This document shows positions 1-7,190 of a stretch of 10,088 nt of DNA, in pieces. The DNA lies in contig QIHH01000093.1 in NCBI GenBank assembly GCA_003230195.1, forward strand, positions 1 through 10,088, read 5' to 3'. The position numbers were made by a program, and so were the translations under genes. The number at the start of each line of letters is the position of its first letter. Positions within the stretch are counted from its first letter, which is position 1. The notes under the pieces were generated by a model. That model was not told where the DNA came from. It was given only the letters and a program-made list of their open reading frames with translations, and did not search any database. Source of the DNA: Gammaproteobacteria bacterium (lineage in GTDB: Bacteria; Pseudomonadota; Gammaproteobacteria; SZUA-140).

Positions 1-499
1 GCAGCTCCTGAAAGCGGGTACAGCTTCGAAATGCTAATTGAGATCGGCGAGGGTTTTAACGTACACCGAAGCCAACACAGAAGCATCCGCAATGGTAAGG
101 GTGTGGAGGATCTCCGGAGTCATCAGACTGTGGCATGTACAAAGAGATGCATACAAGAACTTGGGAGGCCCATCGAGGCCCTGACAGGAAACGACAGAAG
201 GAGGCTGTAATGCCAGAGACACGAAGCAGAGTGGAGACCGGACTACGCTGGTTCACTGAACTTGTTTCAACTTGTCAGGAAAGTGCAGAAGCCGGTAAAG
301 CGGATATGAGCCGAAGGCTCGGTGGGAGTCGGATCAAGCATAGTACTCTGAGCGTGGGAAAGCCATGTACATGGGGAAGGACTTGGCAGAAGTACGAAGC
401 CTGCAAAGGAAACTCATCCCCGACATAGCAGATTGGGATCAGAATGAGCTCACCTCACTACGGGGAATAGCCTACAAGGTACTAATAAGACAGCCATAA
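1..499 (+). mobile_element. Probable degraded group II intron 5' part (non-coding remnant)
   Basis: This 0.5-kb stretch has no convincing gene: the longest plus-strand ORF (135-428) has an unnatural composition and no recognisable domain. The text is purine-rich, GC-balanced and full of short self-complementary pieces, for example a perfect GAGCC/GGCTC hairpin with a GAA loop at 308-320. Phrases around 340-385 (a GGGAAAGCC block followed by GTACATGGGGAAGG) resemble from memory the domain I RNA that precedes the maturase in bacterial group II introns. No reverse transcriptase and no domain V hairpin follow, and base composition changes sharply to AT-rich near 500, so the element would be truncated there. 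A short in-frame peptide (371-499) could be a maturase leader fragment, but I do not recognise it. The family assignment is an inference and could be wrong; another kind of mobile-element debris is possible. Confidence 0.38.
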
Positions 500-668
500 T
501 TAGAATGCTGATGGGCCACCTATTTTTTCAAGTTTTCCGGCTATATTGTTGTCAAGATGGAACTTAACGTGCCGATAGTGTTCATATTCCAGAGTGAACT
601 TACTAGCTTGTAAACTTCTGATTCCAACGCTAAAAATCAACCACTTATTGATTTTGTTATTTAAAATA
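500..668. other. AT-rich intergenic region upstream of the efflux operon
   Basis: No gene is supported here. A minus-strand ORF of 63 codons (500-691) exists but starts with GTG, lacks a ribosome binding site and matches nothing I recognise. The stretch contains one arm of a 12-bp inverted repeat (TGTTGTCAAGAT at 547-558) whose partner (ATATTGACAACA, 666-677, 11 of 12 complementary) overlaps the proposed -35 box of the operon. The pair lies about 107 bp apart and could be an operator pair or chance. Confidence 0.3.
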
Positions 669-698
669 TTGACAACATGACAATGAATCACCTAGATT
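669..698 (+). promoter_or_regulatory. Candidate sigma70 promoter of the czc operon
   Basis: A perfect -35 hexamer TTGACA (669-674) is followed after 18 bp by TAGATT (693-698), matching the -10 consensus at four of six positions. Transcription would start near 705, only a few bases before the ATG at 709, so the first message would be almost leaderless; consistent with that, no Shine-Dalgarno sequence precedes the ATG. An 11-of-12 inverted repeat partner of the -35 region lies at 547-558, which might be a regulator site. Prediction from sequence only. Confidence 0.35.
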
Positions 699-708
699 AC
701 AGCCCATA

Positions 709-1026
709 ATGAAGAAAATATTGATCTGCCTGCTACTGCTGGCCAATCTAAGTACAGGATTGGCTTTTGCTCTGGATACCCATCCAGCGGCAATGGTGGG
801 TCATGATTCGGCAACGGCTGATCTGTTGGTAACTGCTGGGCAAAACTATCCTGATGACGATCAGTATCATAATGACCACTGTTGTCATGCTGCGGCTCAT
901 CTGGTTGGTCTGATCTTTAACCAGAACACGCCGTTCGTAGCCCGCAGCCATGATGATTTTATCGCGCTATTCCAGGCGCCCACCTTCCGCTATATCGCTC
1001 CGCTTTTAAGACCTCCCATCGCGTAA
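709..1026 (+). CDS. Small periplasmic His/Cys-rich protein, CzcI-like
   Basis: A 105-residue protein with a clear signal peptide (charged start, hydrophobic residues 4-21, likely cleavage after A21 in the AFA motif). The mature part is rich in possible metal ligands: H25, H32, a run of acids at 49-51, then H54, H57, C58, C59, H60 and H64, forming a HxxHCCHxxxH cluster. It ends with a LLRPPI-type tail, typical of the small CzcI/DUF2946-like proteins often found as first gene of czcCBA operons. Such proteins are thought to sense or buffer periplasmic metal or to modulate operon expression; the exact role is not settled. It is the first gene of the operon, 79 bp ahead of czcC. No Shine-Dalgarno sequence is seen before the ATG, which fits a start very near the transcript end. 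Family name is by resemblance and context, so I leave the symbol empty. Confidence 0.72.
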   Translation: MKKILICLLLLANLSTGLAFALDTHPAAMVGHDSATADLLVTAGQNYPDDDQYHNDHCCHAAAHLVGLIFNQNTPFVARSHDDFIALFQAPTFRYIAPLLRPPIA

Positions 1027-1105
1027 TCTTTCTCGATTGTTCATCAATGTGCCGCTGGAGCTGTTCCGTCGGTATGTCATTTTTTGTATCTGAAGGATTT
1101 ATGCC

Positions 1106-2425
1106 ATGTTATTAAACCGTGTTTTTTACGTGGGTGTGTGCGTTTTTTTAGCACTGCCTACGTGGGCGGCTCTGCCTGAGACTAAAAAAGTTGTACCCGA
1201 ATTGAAAGAAATGCCACTGTTGGTAAGTGCCAGTGCCGTGCCCGAAGTCGATAAGCCGCTACAGTTATTTATTCAACAAGTCTGGGCAGAAAGTCCCGCT
1301 ATGCAGGGCGCTCAAGCTGTTGTCGAAGCAGCGCGGGCGCGCGCCGATGGGGCGGGGCGTCCTATCTATAACCCTGCCCTGGCATTGGATGCTGAACGGT
1401 CGAATATTAATACAGCCTCAATTGGTTTCAGCCAGACCCTGGATTGGGGTGACAAGCGAGAGGCTCGCATCCGCATCGCCGACCAGGAAATTCAGGCGGC
1501 AGTCGCTGAGCTAAGGGAAACCCGACAAAGTATCGCAGTAGAAACCCTAGATGCGTTAGCACAGTACTTTACTGCGCGGGAAATGCGGGCGCTGGCATTA
1601 CGTCGTAGTGAGTTGATGAAGGGCTTTATTGATACAGTGAAACAGCGCCAGGCGGCTGGAGACATGGGAGCGCTGGATGGCACTCTTGCACAGGTCACCT
1701 ACAGCGAAGCGCTGATGCAACAGGCGGCGAGCGAAAGTGAGCTAGCCGAGAGCGAAGCCGCACTGCAGGCTGTGACCGGGCTTTCGCCTAGCTTAAACAA
1801 TGATCGCTGGCCTCAGTTGTCCGGTGAACTGGCCTCACCGCCAGAGCGTGTTGACCCTGCATTGCTTCAATCTCTACCCGCTCTTGCCGTGTTGCGTAGC
1901 CGTATGGAAGCCGCTAAATTTCGCACCCGTCTGATTGAACGCGAAAGTCGAGCCGACCCCACCATCGGTATTCGCGTGGGGCGTGACGATTCGGAAACCC
2001 TGTTGGGGCTGAGCCTCGAAATTCCTCTGTTGGTGCGCAATAATTTTAAAGCCGAAGTGCGTGCTGCCTCCCATGAGGCGGTTGCCAAAGAGCTTGTTTA
2101 TCGCGATGCACACCGCCGTGCCAAAGCGCGCCTTGATGGCAGTCTGGGGCGGTTCCAAAACACCACGCGTGCTTGGCGTGCTTGGGTTGCTGCTGGCCAA
2201 CAGGCCCATCGTGAACAGATGGGTTTGCTGGAGCAGATGTGGCAGGCGGGTGAGCTGACTGCTACCGATTTTCTTATTCAGGCGAAACAAAATATTGATA
2301 CCCAAACGGCAGCTACTGTGCTGATGGGTGAGGTGTGGCAGGCGACGATTACCTGGCTGGATGCTTCAGCTCAGGTTGAAGAATGGCTGGGTATTACCAC
2401 ACAAACAAAGAATTCTGGAGAGTAA
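1106..2425 (+). CDS. czcC: Outer-membrane factor of HME-RND efflux system (CzcC-like, TolC family)
   Basis: A 439-residue TolC-family protein, the usual CzcC/CusC length. Residues 1-21 form a signal peptide ending in a TWA-A cleavage site; there is no lipobox cysteine, so unlike CusC it should not be lipid-anchored. The mature chain has the two OEP repeats of the family: long amphipathic helical stretches with heavy Ala/Gln/Glu/Arg content (about 60-230 and 260-430) broken by short beta segments such as the NPALALDAERSN and IGIRVGRDDSETLLGLSLEIPLLVRN regions. The trimer would form the outer-membrane channel and periplasmic tunnel that docks on CzcB/CzcA. The start at 1106 is preceded by GAAGGA (1092-1097) at 8-bp spacing; the ATG at 1101 leads straight to a stop. 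The stop codon lies three bases before the czcB start, so the two genes are translationally linked. Family confident, substrate from context. Confidence 0.92.
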   Translation: MLLNRVFYVGVCVFLALPTWAALPETKKVVPELKEMPLLVSASAVPEVDKPLQLFIQQVWAESPAMQGAQAVVEAARARADGAGRPIYNPALALDAERSNINTASIGFSQTLDWGDKREARIRIADQEIQAAVAELRETRQSIAVETLDALAQYFTAREMRALALRRSELMKGFIDTVKQRQAAGDMGALDGTLAQVTYSEALMQQAASESELAESEAALQAVTGLSPSLNNDRWPQLSGELASPPERVDPALLQSLPALAVLRSRMEAAKFRTRLIERESRADPTIGIRVGRDDSETLLGLSLEIPLLVRNNFKAEVRAASHEAVAKELVYRDAHRRAKARLDGSLGRFQNTTRAWRAWVAAGQQAHREQMGLLEQMWQAGELTATDFLIQAKQNIDTQTAATVLMGEVWQATITWLDASAQVEEWLGITTQTKNSGE

Positions 2426-2428
2426 AAA

Positions 2429-3700
2429 ATGAAAAACAGATTAGTTTTATTGATGTTATTGAGCCTTGCGAGTCCGAGTGCTTTATTGGTGGCAGAAGGT
2501 TATGCACATGGGGATGAGGGATTAGACGATTTCTCTGATATTGAAATGGACGATGGTCATGGCGATCATGGTGATGAAGGTCATCAACATGAAAAGGAAG
2601 GCCATGGCCATGAAGATGATGGTCACGAAGAAGAAGGTCATGATGCGCACGGTGACGATGGTGGTCACGGCCATGGAGAAACCGCCAGCGATGTTGAATT
2701 GAGCGCAGCCCAGCAACGTATTGCAGGTGTTGAAACGATGATCGTTAAACGTCAGTCACTTGGTGATGCTATCACGGTTCCCGGCGAAGCCATGTTGAAT
2801 GCCTATCGTACCACCAGAGTGACCCCACGCACGCCGGCACAGGTGATGAAGCGTCACGCACGCTTGGGTGATTACGTCAAAAAAGGGCAAGGCCTAGTGA
2901 CCCTCTCAAGTGTCGAGATGGCTGAAGCGCAAGGTGTTTTGATGGAGACCAATGTCGAGCTGCGTCGGGTGAAAAAACTGGGTCGCAAAGTGGTTTCCGA
3001 AAAGCGTTTCGTCGCTGCTCAAATCGCTTATCAACAGGCCTATGCCAGGGTCAGCGCTTATGGTATGACCAAACAGCAGATTGAGTCTTTGATTAAAACC
3101 GGTGATGCGACGCGCGCAACGGGTGAATTTCATCTGCTTTCATTTCAAGATGGTACCATCATCAGTGACGATTTTGTGGTGGGAGAATTGATTCAGCCAG
3201 GTTATGTATTGATGGAGATCAGTGATGAGTCAGTACTCTGGGTTGAAGCCCGTTTGACACCCGAAGATGCGGCACGCATCGAGCTGGGATCACCCGCACG
3301 TATTCAGGCAGGCAAACATTGGCTGAGTGGCAAGGTTGCCCAGGCGCGGCACACACTGGATCAAACCACGCGCACCTTAGCGGTACATATAGAAGTCGTT
3401 AACCGTCACGATAAGCTCCATCCTGGACAGTTTGTGACGGCGGTGATTGAGGGCAATAAAAAACGTCAGGGCCTTGTTGTGCCGGTCGTCGCCGTGTTGC
3501 GCAGCCCCGATGGTGACTGGCAGGTATTTGTTGAAGTGGCCGCTGGCCGGTTTGAGCCAAAGGAGATTGAGGTGCTGGATACCGTGGGAGATCAAATGCT
3601 AATCCAAGGGATTGCTGAAGGCGTTACGATCGTTGCTAAAGGCGCTTTTTTTGTGCAGTCAGAAATGGCTAAAGGCGGCTTTGATCCGCATAACCACTAA
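2429..3700 (+). CDS. czcB: Periplasmic adaptor of HME-RND efflux system (CzcB-like), His-rich leader
   Basis: A 423-residue membrane-fusion (periplasmic adaptor) protein. Residues 1-22 are a signal peptide. Residues 27-85 are an extreme His/Asp/Glu/Gly leader with 12 histidines, mostly in GHG, GHE and DGH units, very likely a flexible metal-binding segment. The family core follows: an alpha/beta start near 90, the lipoyl half with LGDYVKKGQGLVTL near 145-160, a helical hairpin around 160-225, the second lipoyl half and beta-barrel (about 230-345) and the membrane-proximal domain to the C-terminus, which ends in another DPHNH. It bridges CzcC and CzcA and may pass metal to the pump. GGAGAG (2417-2422), inside the end of czcC, is the ribosome binding site. 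The His-rich leader is typical of CzcB-type divalent-metal adaptors rather than CusB, whose metal site is methionine-based. Family call is firm. Confidence 0.93.
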   Translation: MKNRLVLLMLLSLASPSALLVAEGYAHGDEGLDDFSDIEMDDGHGDHGDEGHQHEKEGHGHEDDGHEEEGHDAHGDDGGHGHGETASDVELSAAQQRIAGVETMIVKRQSLGDAITVPGEAMLNAYRTTRVTPRTPAQVMKRHARLGDYVKKGQGLVTLSSVEMAEAQGVLMETNVELRRVKKLGRKVVSEKRFVAAQIAYQQAYARVSAYGMTKQQIESLIKTGDATRATGEFHLLSFQDGTIISDDFVVGELIQPGYVLMEISDESVLWVEARLTPEDAARIELGSPARIQAGKHWLSGKVAQARHTLDQTTRTLAVHIEVVNRHDKLHPGQFVTAVIEGNKKRQGLVVPVVAVLRSPDGDWQVFVEVAAGRFEPKEIEVLDTVGDQMLIQGIAEGVTIVAKGAFFVQSEMAKGGFDPHNH

Positions 3701-3701
3701 G

Positions 3702-3719
3702 AAGGGGGGCTAGATCGTG
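3702..3719 (+). promoter_or_regulatory. Strong Shine-Dalgarno deciding the GTG start of czcA
   Basis: AAGGGGGG at 3702-3709 lies directly after the czcB stop and 7 bp before GTG at 3717. This start gives the expected HME-RND opening (MLNTLINWSVTNRLLV), with the first membrane helix close behind, so the GTG start is preferred over any downstream ATG. Confidence 0.75.
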
Positions 3720-6700
3720 TTAAATACATTAATCAATTGGTCAGTTACCAACCGCTTATTGGTGATCATTGGCTTGCTGGCGCTGGCGTCGTCGGCCTCT
3801 ATTGTTATTCCAAAACTTAACCTTGATGCATTTCCGGATGTGACTAATGTGCAGGTTTCCATTAATACCGAAGCTCCAGGCCTCGCCTCGGAAGAGGTTG
3901 AAAAACTCATTACTTTTCCCATAGAGGCAGTGATGTATGCACTACCCGATGTGGAACAGGTGCGCTCCATTTCGAAAACCGGTTTGTCAGGTATTACCGT
4001 GGTGTTCAAAGAGGGAAAGGATATCTACTTTGCTCGTCAATTAGTTTTTGAGCGACTGCAAGCGGCTAAAGAACTCATTCCAGATGGTGTTGGTACACCT
4101 GAAATCGGCCCGAATACATCGGGTTTAGGTCAGGTCTATCAATACATGTTGGTGGCGGACCCTGGCTCGGGTATCGATGCCATGGCATTGCGGAGTCTCA
4201 ACGACTGGGTGGTTAAATTGCTGTTGATGCCCGTCGATGGCATTACCGATGTGCTCTCTTTTGGTGGTGATGTGCGCCAATACCAAGTCAATCTCAACCC
4301 ATCCCATTTGTTAGCGTATGGTCTGAATCAGCAAGATGTGATTGATGCCCTAGAGAGTAATAATTCCAATGCCGGTGGTTGGTATATGAATCGTGGTCAG
4401 GAGCAATTAGTTATTCGTGGCGTAGGATGGTTGAGTTCCGATGAGCGCGGGCTGGCTGAATTGCGCCAAATCCCGCTGAAAACAGTCGATGGTACCGTGG
4501 TCACGGTGGCCCAGGTTGCAAACGTTACTTTGGGCAGTGAAATACGCCAGGGGGCGGTCACCATGACGCGACGCGATGCGCAAGGCAACGCAGAGTCATT
4601 AGGTGAGGTGGTCGCTGGCATTGCCTTGAAACGCATGGGCTCGAATACTAAAAGTACAATTGACGGTATTAATAAACGTGTGGCCTTGATTCAGCAAGCC
4701 CTGCCTGAAGGTGTGCGCTTCGAGGCCTTTTATGATCAGTCGGATTTGATTACCCAAGCGGTTACCACTGTGGTGAATGCACTGCTGTTAGCATTTGTTT
4801 TCATCGCGGTGATTTTGGCGCTGTTTTTGATGAATTTGAGAGCGACGTTTTTGGTACTGATTTCGATTCCCATTTCCATCGGCATTGCGTTAATGATCAT
4901 GGCTTGGTTGGGGCTTTCGGCTAACTTGATGTCACTTGGCGGGATTGCCGTCGCCATCGGTATGTTGGTGGATGGGTCAGTGGTGATGGTAGACAATATG
5001 TTTAAACATATCACCCATCCCGATGCAATACATGATAAAAAAGTGCAGGCGCGGGTGGGCAGTGCTGATCTTGACCCACATGATGTCAAACACGACCGCC
5101 ATGGTATTGCGTTGCGCCTGCAACAGGCCGGTAAGGAGGTGGCACGCCCGATTTTTTTTGCTACCGCGATTATCCTCGTCGTCTTCATGCCCTTATTCAG
5201 TTTTGAAGGTGTTGAAGCAAAACTGTTTCAACCGATGGCGATCAGTATTATGTTGGCGATTGTTGCCGCCTTGTTCGTGGCGTTAATCATTGTGCCTGCA
5301 TTAGCGACTTATTTATTCCGTCACGGGGTGCGTGAGCAAGAAAGTTTTATTCTTAAACCTTTAGATAAGCTTTATCGTGGTGCTTTAAGCTGGGCCTTAA
5401 CCCATAGCAAAATGGTGGTTAGCGGTGCGTTGTTATTGCTGGTTGTTGCATTGGCCCTGGTGCCGCAAATTGGTACCGAGTTTGTGCCCGAGCTGGAAGA
5501 AGGCACGATTAATCTGCGTGTTACCCTCGCGCCATCATCGAGTCTGGATACCGCCCTTAGCGTGGCGCCAAAACTGGAAGCGATGTTGTTGGGATTCCCT
5601 GAAGTTACCTATGCCTTGAGCCGCATTGGTCGACCTGAGATTGGTGGTGATCCAGAACCGGTTAACAATATCGAGATATATATTGGCCTAAAGCCTGTTA
5701 ATGAATGGACGAGTGCCGATAACCGTCAAGCCTTGCAAGGTTTAATGGAGCAAAAACTGGAACAACATCCAGGTTTGCTACTGAACTTCTCGCAGCCCAT
5801 TGCGACGCGTGTCGATGAATTATTATCGGGAGTTAAAGCGCAGTTGGCGATCAAGCTCTTTGGGCCAGACCTCGCCGTGCTGGCAGAAAAAGGCAAAGCG
5901 ATAGAGCAAGCGATTCAAAGTGTTGATGGTGCAAGAGATGTGGCGATGGAGCAAATCGCCGGGGAAGCGCAGTTAGTGGTGCGCCCTGATCGAGACCAGC
6001 TGTCGCGTTTTGGTTTAGCCGTGGGTGATGTAATGGCTGTGGTGCGTGATGGTCTGGGTGGCCGCGCGGCCGGGCAAATCATCAAAGGCAACGAACGTTA
6101 TGACATCTATGTGCGTTTTGCAGAGTCCTTTCGTTCTAATGCGGGCGCCATTGCCGATTTGCGTTTGCAATCACCCACGGGAGCATGGGTGCGCCTCGGA
6201 GATGTGGCGCAAATCAGTATCGAGTCTGGTCCCCCGCAGGTACGCCGTGACGACGTGCAGCGCCGAGTGGTGATTCAAGCCAATGTGCAAGGGCGTGATA
6301 TGGGCAATGTGGTTGCGGATATTCGGCTAGCCATTGAGCAGCAAGTGACGTTGCCAGCTGGTTATTCGGTGGATATTGGCGGCCAGTTTGAGAATCAGCA
6401 GCGCGCGCAAAAGCGACTTAGCACCGTGGTGCCTATCTCCATCGCATTGATCGCTTTGTTACTTTATTTTGCCTTCAATTCCATGGGGCAGGCGATGCTG
6501 ATTTTACTTAACGTGCCGCTGGCGGTCATCGGTGGTGTGTTTGCGTTGTATTTTTCGGGTCAGTATCTATCGGTGCCCAGCTCTATTGGTTTTATCACCT
6601 TGTTTGGCGTCGCGGTGCTCAATGGTGTGGTGATGGTCGAAAGTATCAACCAGCGCATCGCCGATGGTCTTTCTGTGGATGATGCCGTCTTCAGCGGCGC

Positions 6701-6920
6701 AACCTCACGTTTGCGTCCGGTGTTGATGACGGCTATCACATCGGCACTGGGTTTGATCCCCATGTTAATGTCAACCGGTGCTGGGGCTGAGATCCAAAAG
6801 CCGCTGGCGACGGTGATTGTCGGTGGATTGCTTACGGCAACGTTTTTAACACTATTTGTGCTGCCAACGTTGTTTTCGTGGTTTTCAAAAGGGAAGCTTG
6901 GGCGGGCAAAAGCTGTGTAA
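3717..6920 (+). CDS. czcA: Inner-membrane heavy-metal RND efflux pump (CzcA-like)
   Basis: A 1067-residue HME-RND proton/cation antiporter with the standard layout: TM1 at about 13-31, first periplasmic porter loop to about 345, TM2-TM6 (about 350-530), TM7 near 560, second periplasmic loop to about 875, and TM8-TM12 to the end. Typical signatures include LDAFPDVTNVQV after TM1 and GPNTSGLGQVYQY. TM4 reads GGIAVAIGMLVDGSVVMVDN with D419 and D426 as candidate proton-relay acids; it lacks the DFG opening of classical CzcA and is closer to the CusA/HME3 pattern. In the second porter loop, TRVDELLSG has D700 and E701 where copper pumps carry a methionine, which argues for divalent metals (Zn/Co/Cd). 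An extra His/Asp-rich cytoplasmic loop (431-462) follows TM4. Start is GTG with a strong ribosome binding site. It works with CzcB and CzcC. Substrate is inferred, not proven. Confidence 0.93.
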   Translation: MLNTLINWSVTNRLLVIIGLLALASSASIVIPKLNLDAFPDVTNVQVSINTEAPGLASEEVEKLITFPIEAVMYALPDVEQVRSISKTGLSGITVVFKEGKDIYFARQLVFERLQAAKELIPDGVGTPEIGPNTSGLGQVYQYMLVADPGSGIDAMALRSLNDWVVKLLLMPVDGITDVLSFGGDVRQYQVNLNPSHLLAYGLNQQDVIDALESNNSNAGGWYMNRGQEQLVIRGVGWLSSDERGLAELRQIPLKTVDGTVVTVAQVANVTLGSEIRQGAVTMTRRDAQGNAESLGEVVAGIALKRMGSNTKSTIDGINKRVALIQQALPEGVRFEAFYDQSDLITQAVTTVVNALLLAFVFIAVILALFLMNLRATFLVLISIPISIGIALMIMAWLGLSANLMSLGGIAVAIGMLVDGSVVMVDNMFKHITHPDAIHDKKVQARVGSADLDPHDVKHDRHGIALRLQQAGKEVARPIFFATAIILVVFMPLFSFEGVEAKLFQPMAISIMLAIVAALFVALIIVPALATYLFRHGVREQESFILKPLDKLYRGALSWALTHSKMVVSGALLLLVVALALVPQIGTEFVPELEEGTINLRVTLAPSSSLDTALSVAPKLEAMLLGFPEVTYALSRIGRPEIGGDPEPVNNIEIYIGLKPVNEWTSADNRQALQGLMEQKLEQHPGLLLNFSQPIATRVDELLSGVKAQLAIKLFGPDLAVLAEKGKAIEQAIQSVDGARDVAMEQIAGEAQLVVRPDRDQLSRFGLAVGDVMAVVRDGLGGRAAGQIIKGNERYDIYVRFAESFRSNAGAIADLRLQSPTGAWVRLGDVAQISIESGPPQVRRDDVQRRVVIQANVQGRDMGNVVADIRLAIEQQVTLPAGYSVDIGGQFENQQRAQKRLSTVVPISIALIALLLYFAFNSMGQAMLILLNVPLAVIGGVFALYFSGQYLSVPSSIGFITLFGVAVLNGVVMVESINQRIADGLSVDDAVFSGATSRLRPVLMTAITSALGLIPMLMSTGAGAEIQKPLATVIVGGLLTATFLTLFVLPTLFSWFSKGKLGRAKAV

Positions 6921-6941
6921 GCAAAGATCTCTATATAATTA

Positions 6942-7091
6942 GTAACTATTCAGCATAGTGAAAAATGAAAGAGTAGCAAGTCAGATTGCCGCTGATTTGT
7001 TCGAATACAAGGAAAAAATTCGCAGTCTACATGTGTAAATGAGAATTTTGACGCTGTAATCGGACAAATCAGGGGTGAGCTGAATAGTTAC
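6942..7091. mobile_element. 150-bp MITE-like inverted-repeat element, IS66-like ends
   Basis: The segment opens with GTAACTATTCAGC (6942-6954) and closes with its perfect reverse complement (7079-7091). It is flanked by TATAATTA (6934-6941) and TATAATTT (7092-7099), an 8-bp direct repeat with one mismatch, as expected of a target-site duplication. Inside are nested imperfect hairpins: CTGATTTGTTCG (6992-7003) against CGGACAAATCAG (7061-7072), and AAAATTC against GAATTTT nearer the centre. No ORF is present, so it would be a non-autonomous element needing a transposase in trans. Ends starting with GTAA plus an 8-bp duplication are features of the IS66 family; that assignment is from memory. 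It sits 21 bp after czcA and may act as its transcription end or influence read-through into the next gene. Confidence 0.72.
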
Positions 7092-7129
7092 TATAATTTA
7101 ATGCAGATAAGCGAGAGATCGGTGGGAAA

Positions 7130-7158
7130 TTGCTGTCAGCATTTTACTGCTGTATGGT
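7130..7158 (+). promoter_or_regulatory. Weak candidate promoter of the DUF3943 gene
   Basis: TTGCTG (7130-7135) and TATGGT (7153-7158) with a 17-bp spacer each match the sigma70 consensus at about four positions. It lies just downstream of the 150-bp element, so the gene may have its own start or depend on read-through from czcA. Low confidence. Confidence 0.22.
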
Positions 7159-7190
7159 CTCTCTTCAAAATCAGGAAACGAGGATAAGTA

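Noticed and set aside
308..320. GAGCC-GAA-GGCTC hairpin as group II intron domain V
   Set aside because: Too short and lacking the AGC/bulge layout of a 34-nt domain V.
135..428. 97-codon plus-strand ORF in the left region
   Set aside because: No ribosome binding site, no recognisable domain and a composition unlike the real genes; better explained as non-coding element sequence.
500..691. 63-codon minus-strand ORF upstream of the operon
   Set aside because: GTG start without ribosome binding site, AT-rich, no recognised family, and it overlaps the proposed operon promoter. It might be a gene fragment but the evidence is too thin.
1874..2305. 143-codon minus-strand ORF inside czcC
   Set aside because: Shadow of the strongly supported czcC reading frame; no initiation signal.
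4736..5188. 150-codon minus-strand ORF inside czcA
   Set aside because: Antisense shadow of membrane-helix coding sequence in czcA.
3717..6920. Copper/silver (CusA) specificity for the RND pump
   Set aside because: The porter-loop position expected to hold Met carries Asp-Glu, and the adaptor is His-rich rather than Met-rich, although TM4 is CusA-like.
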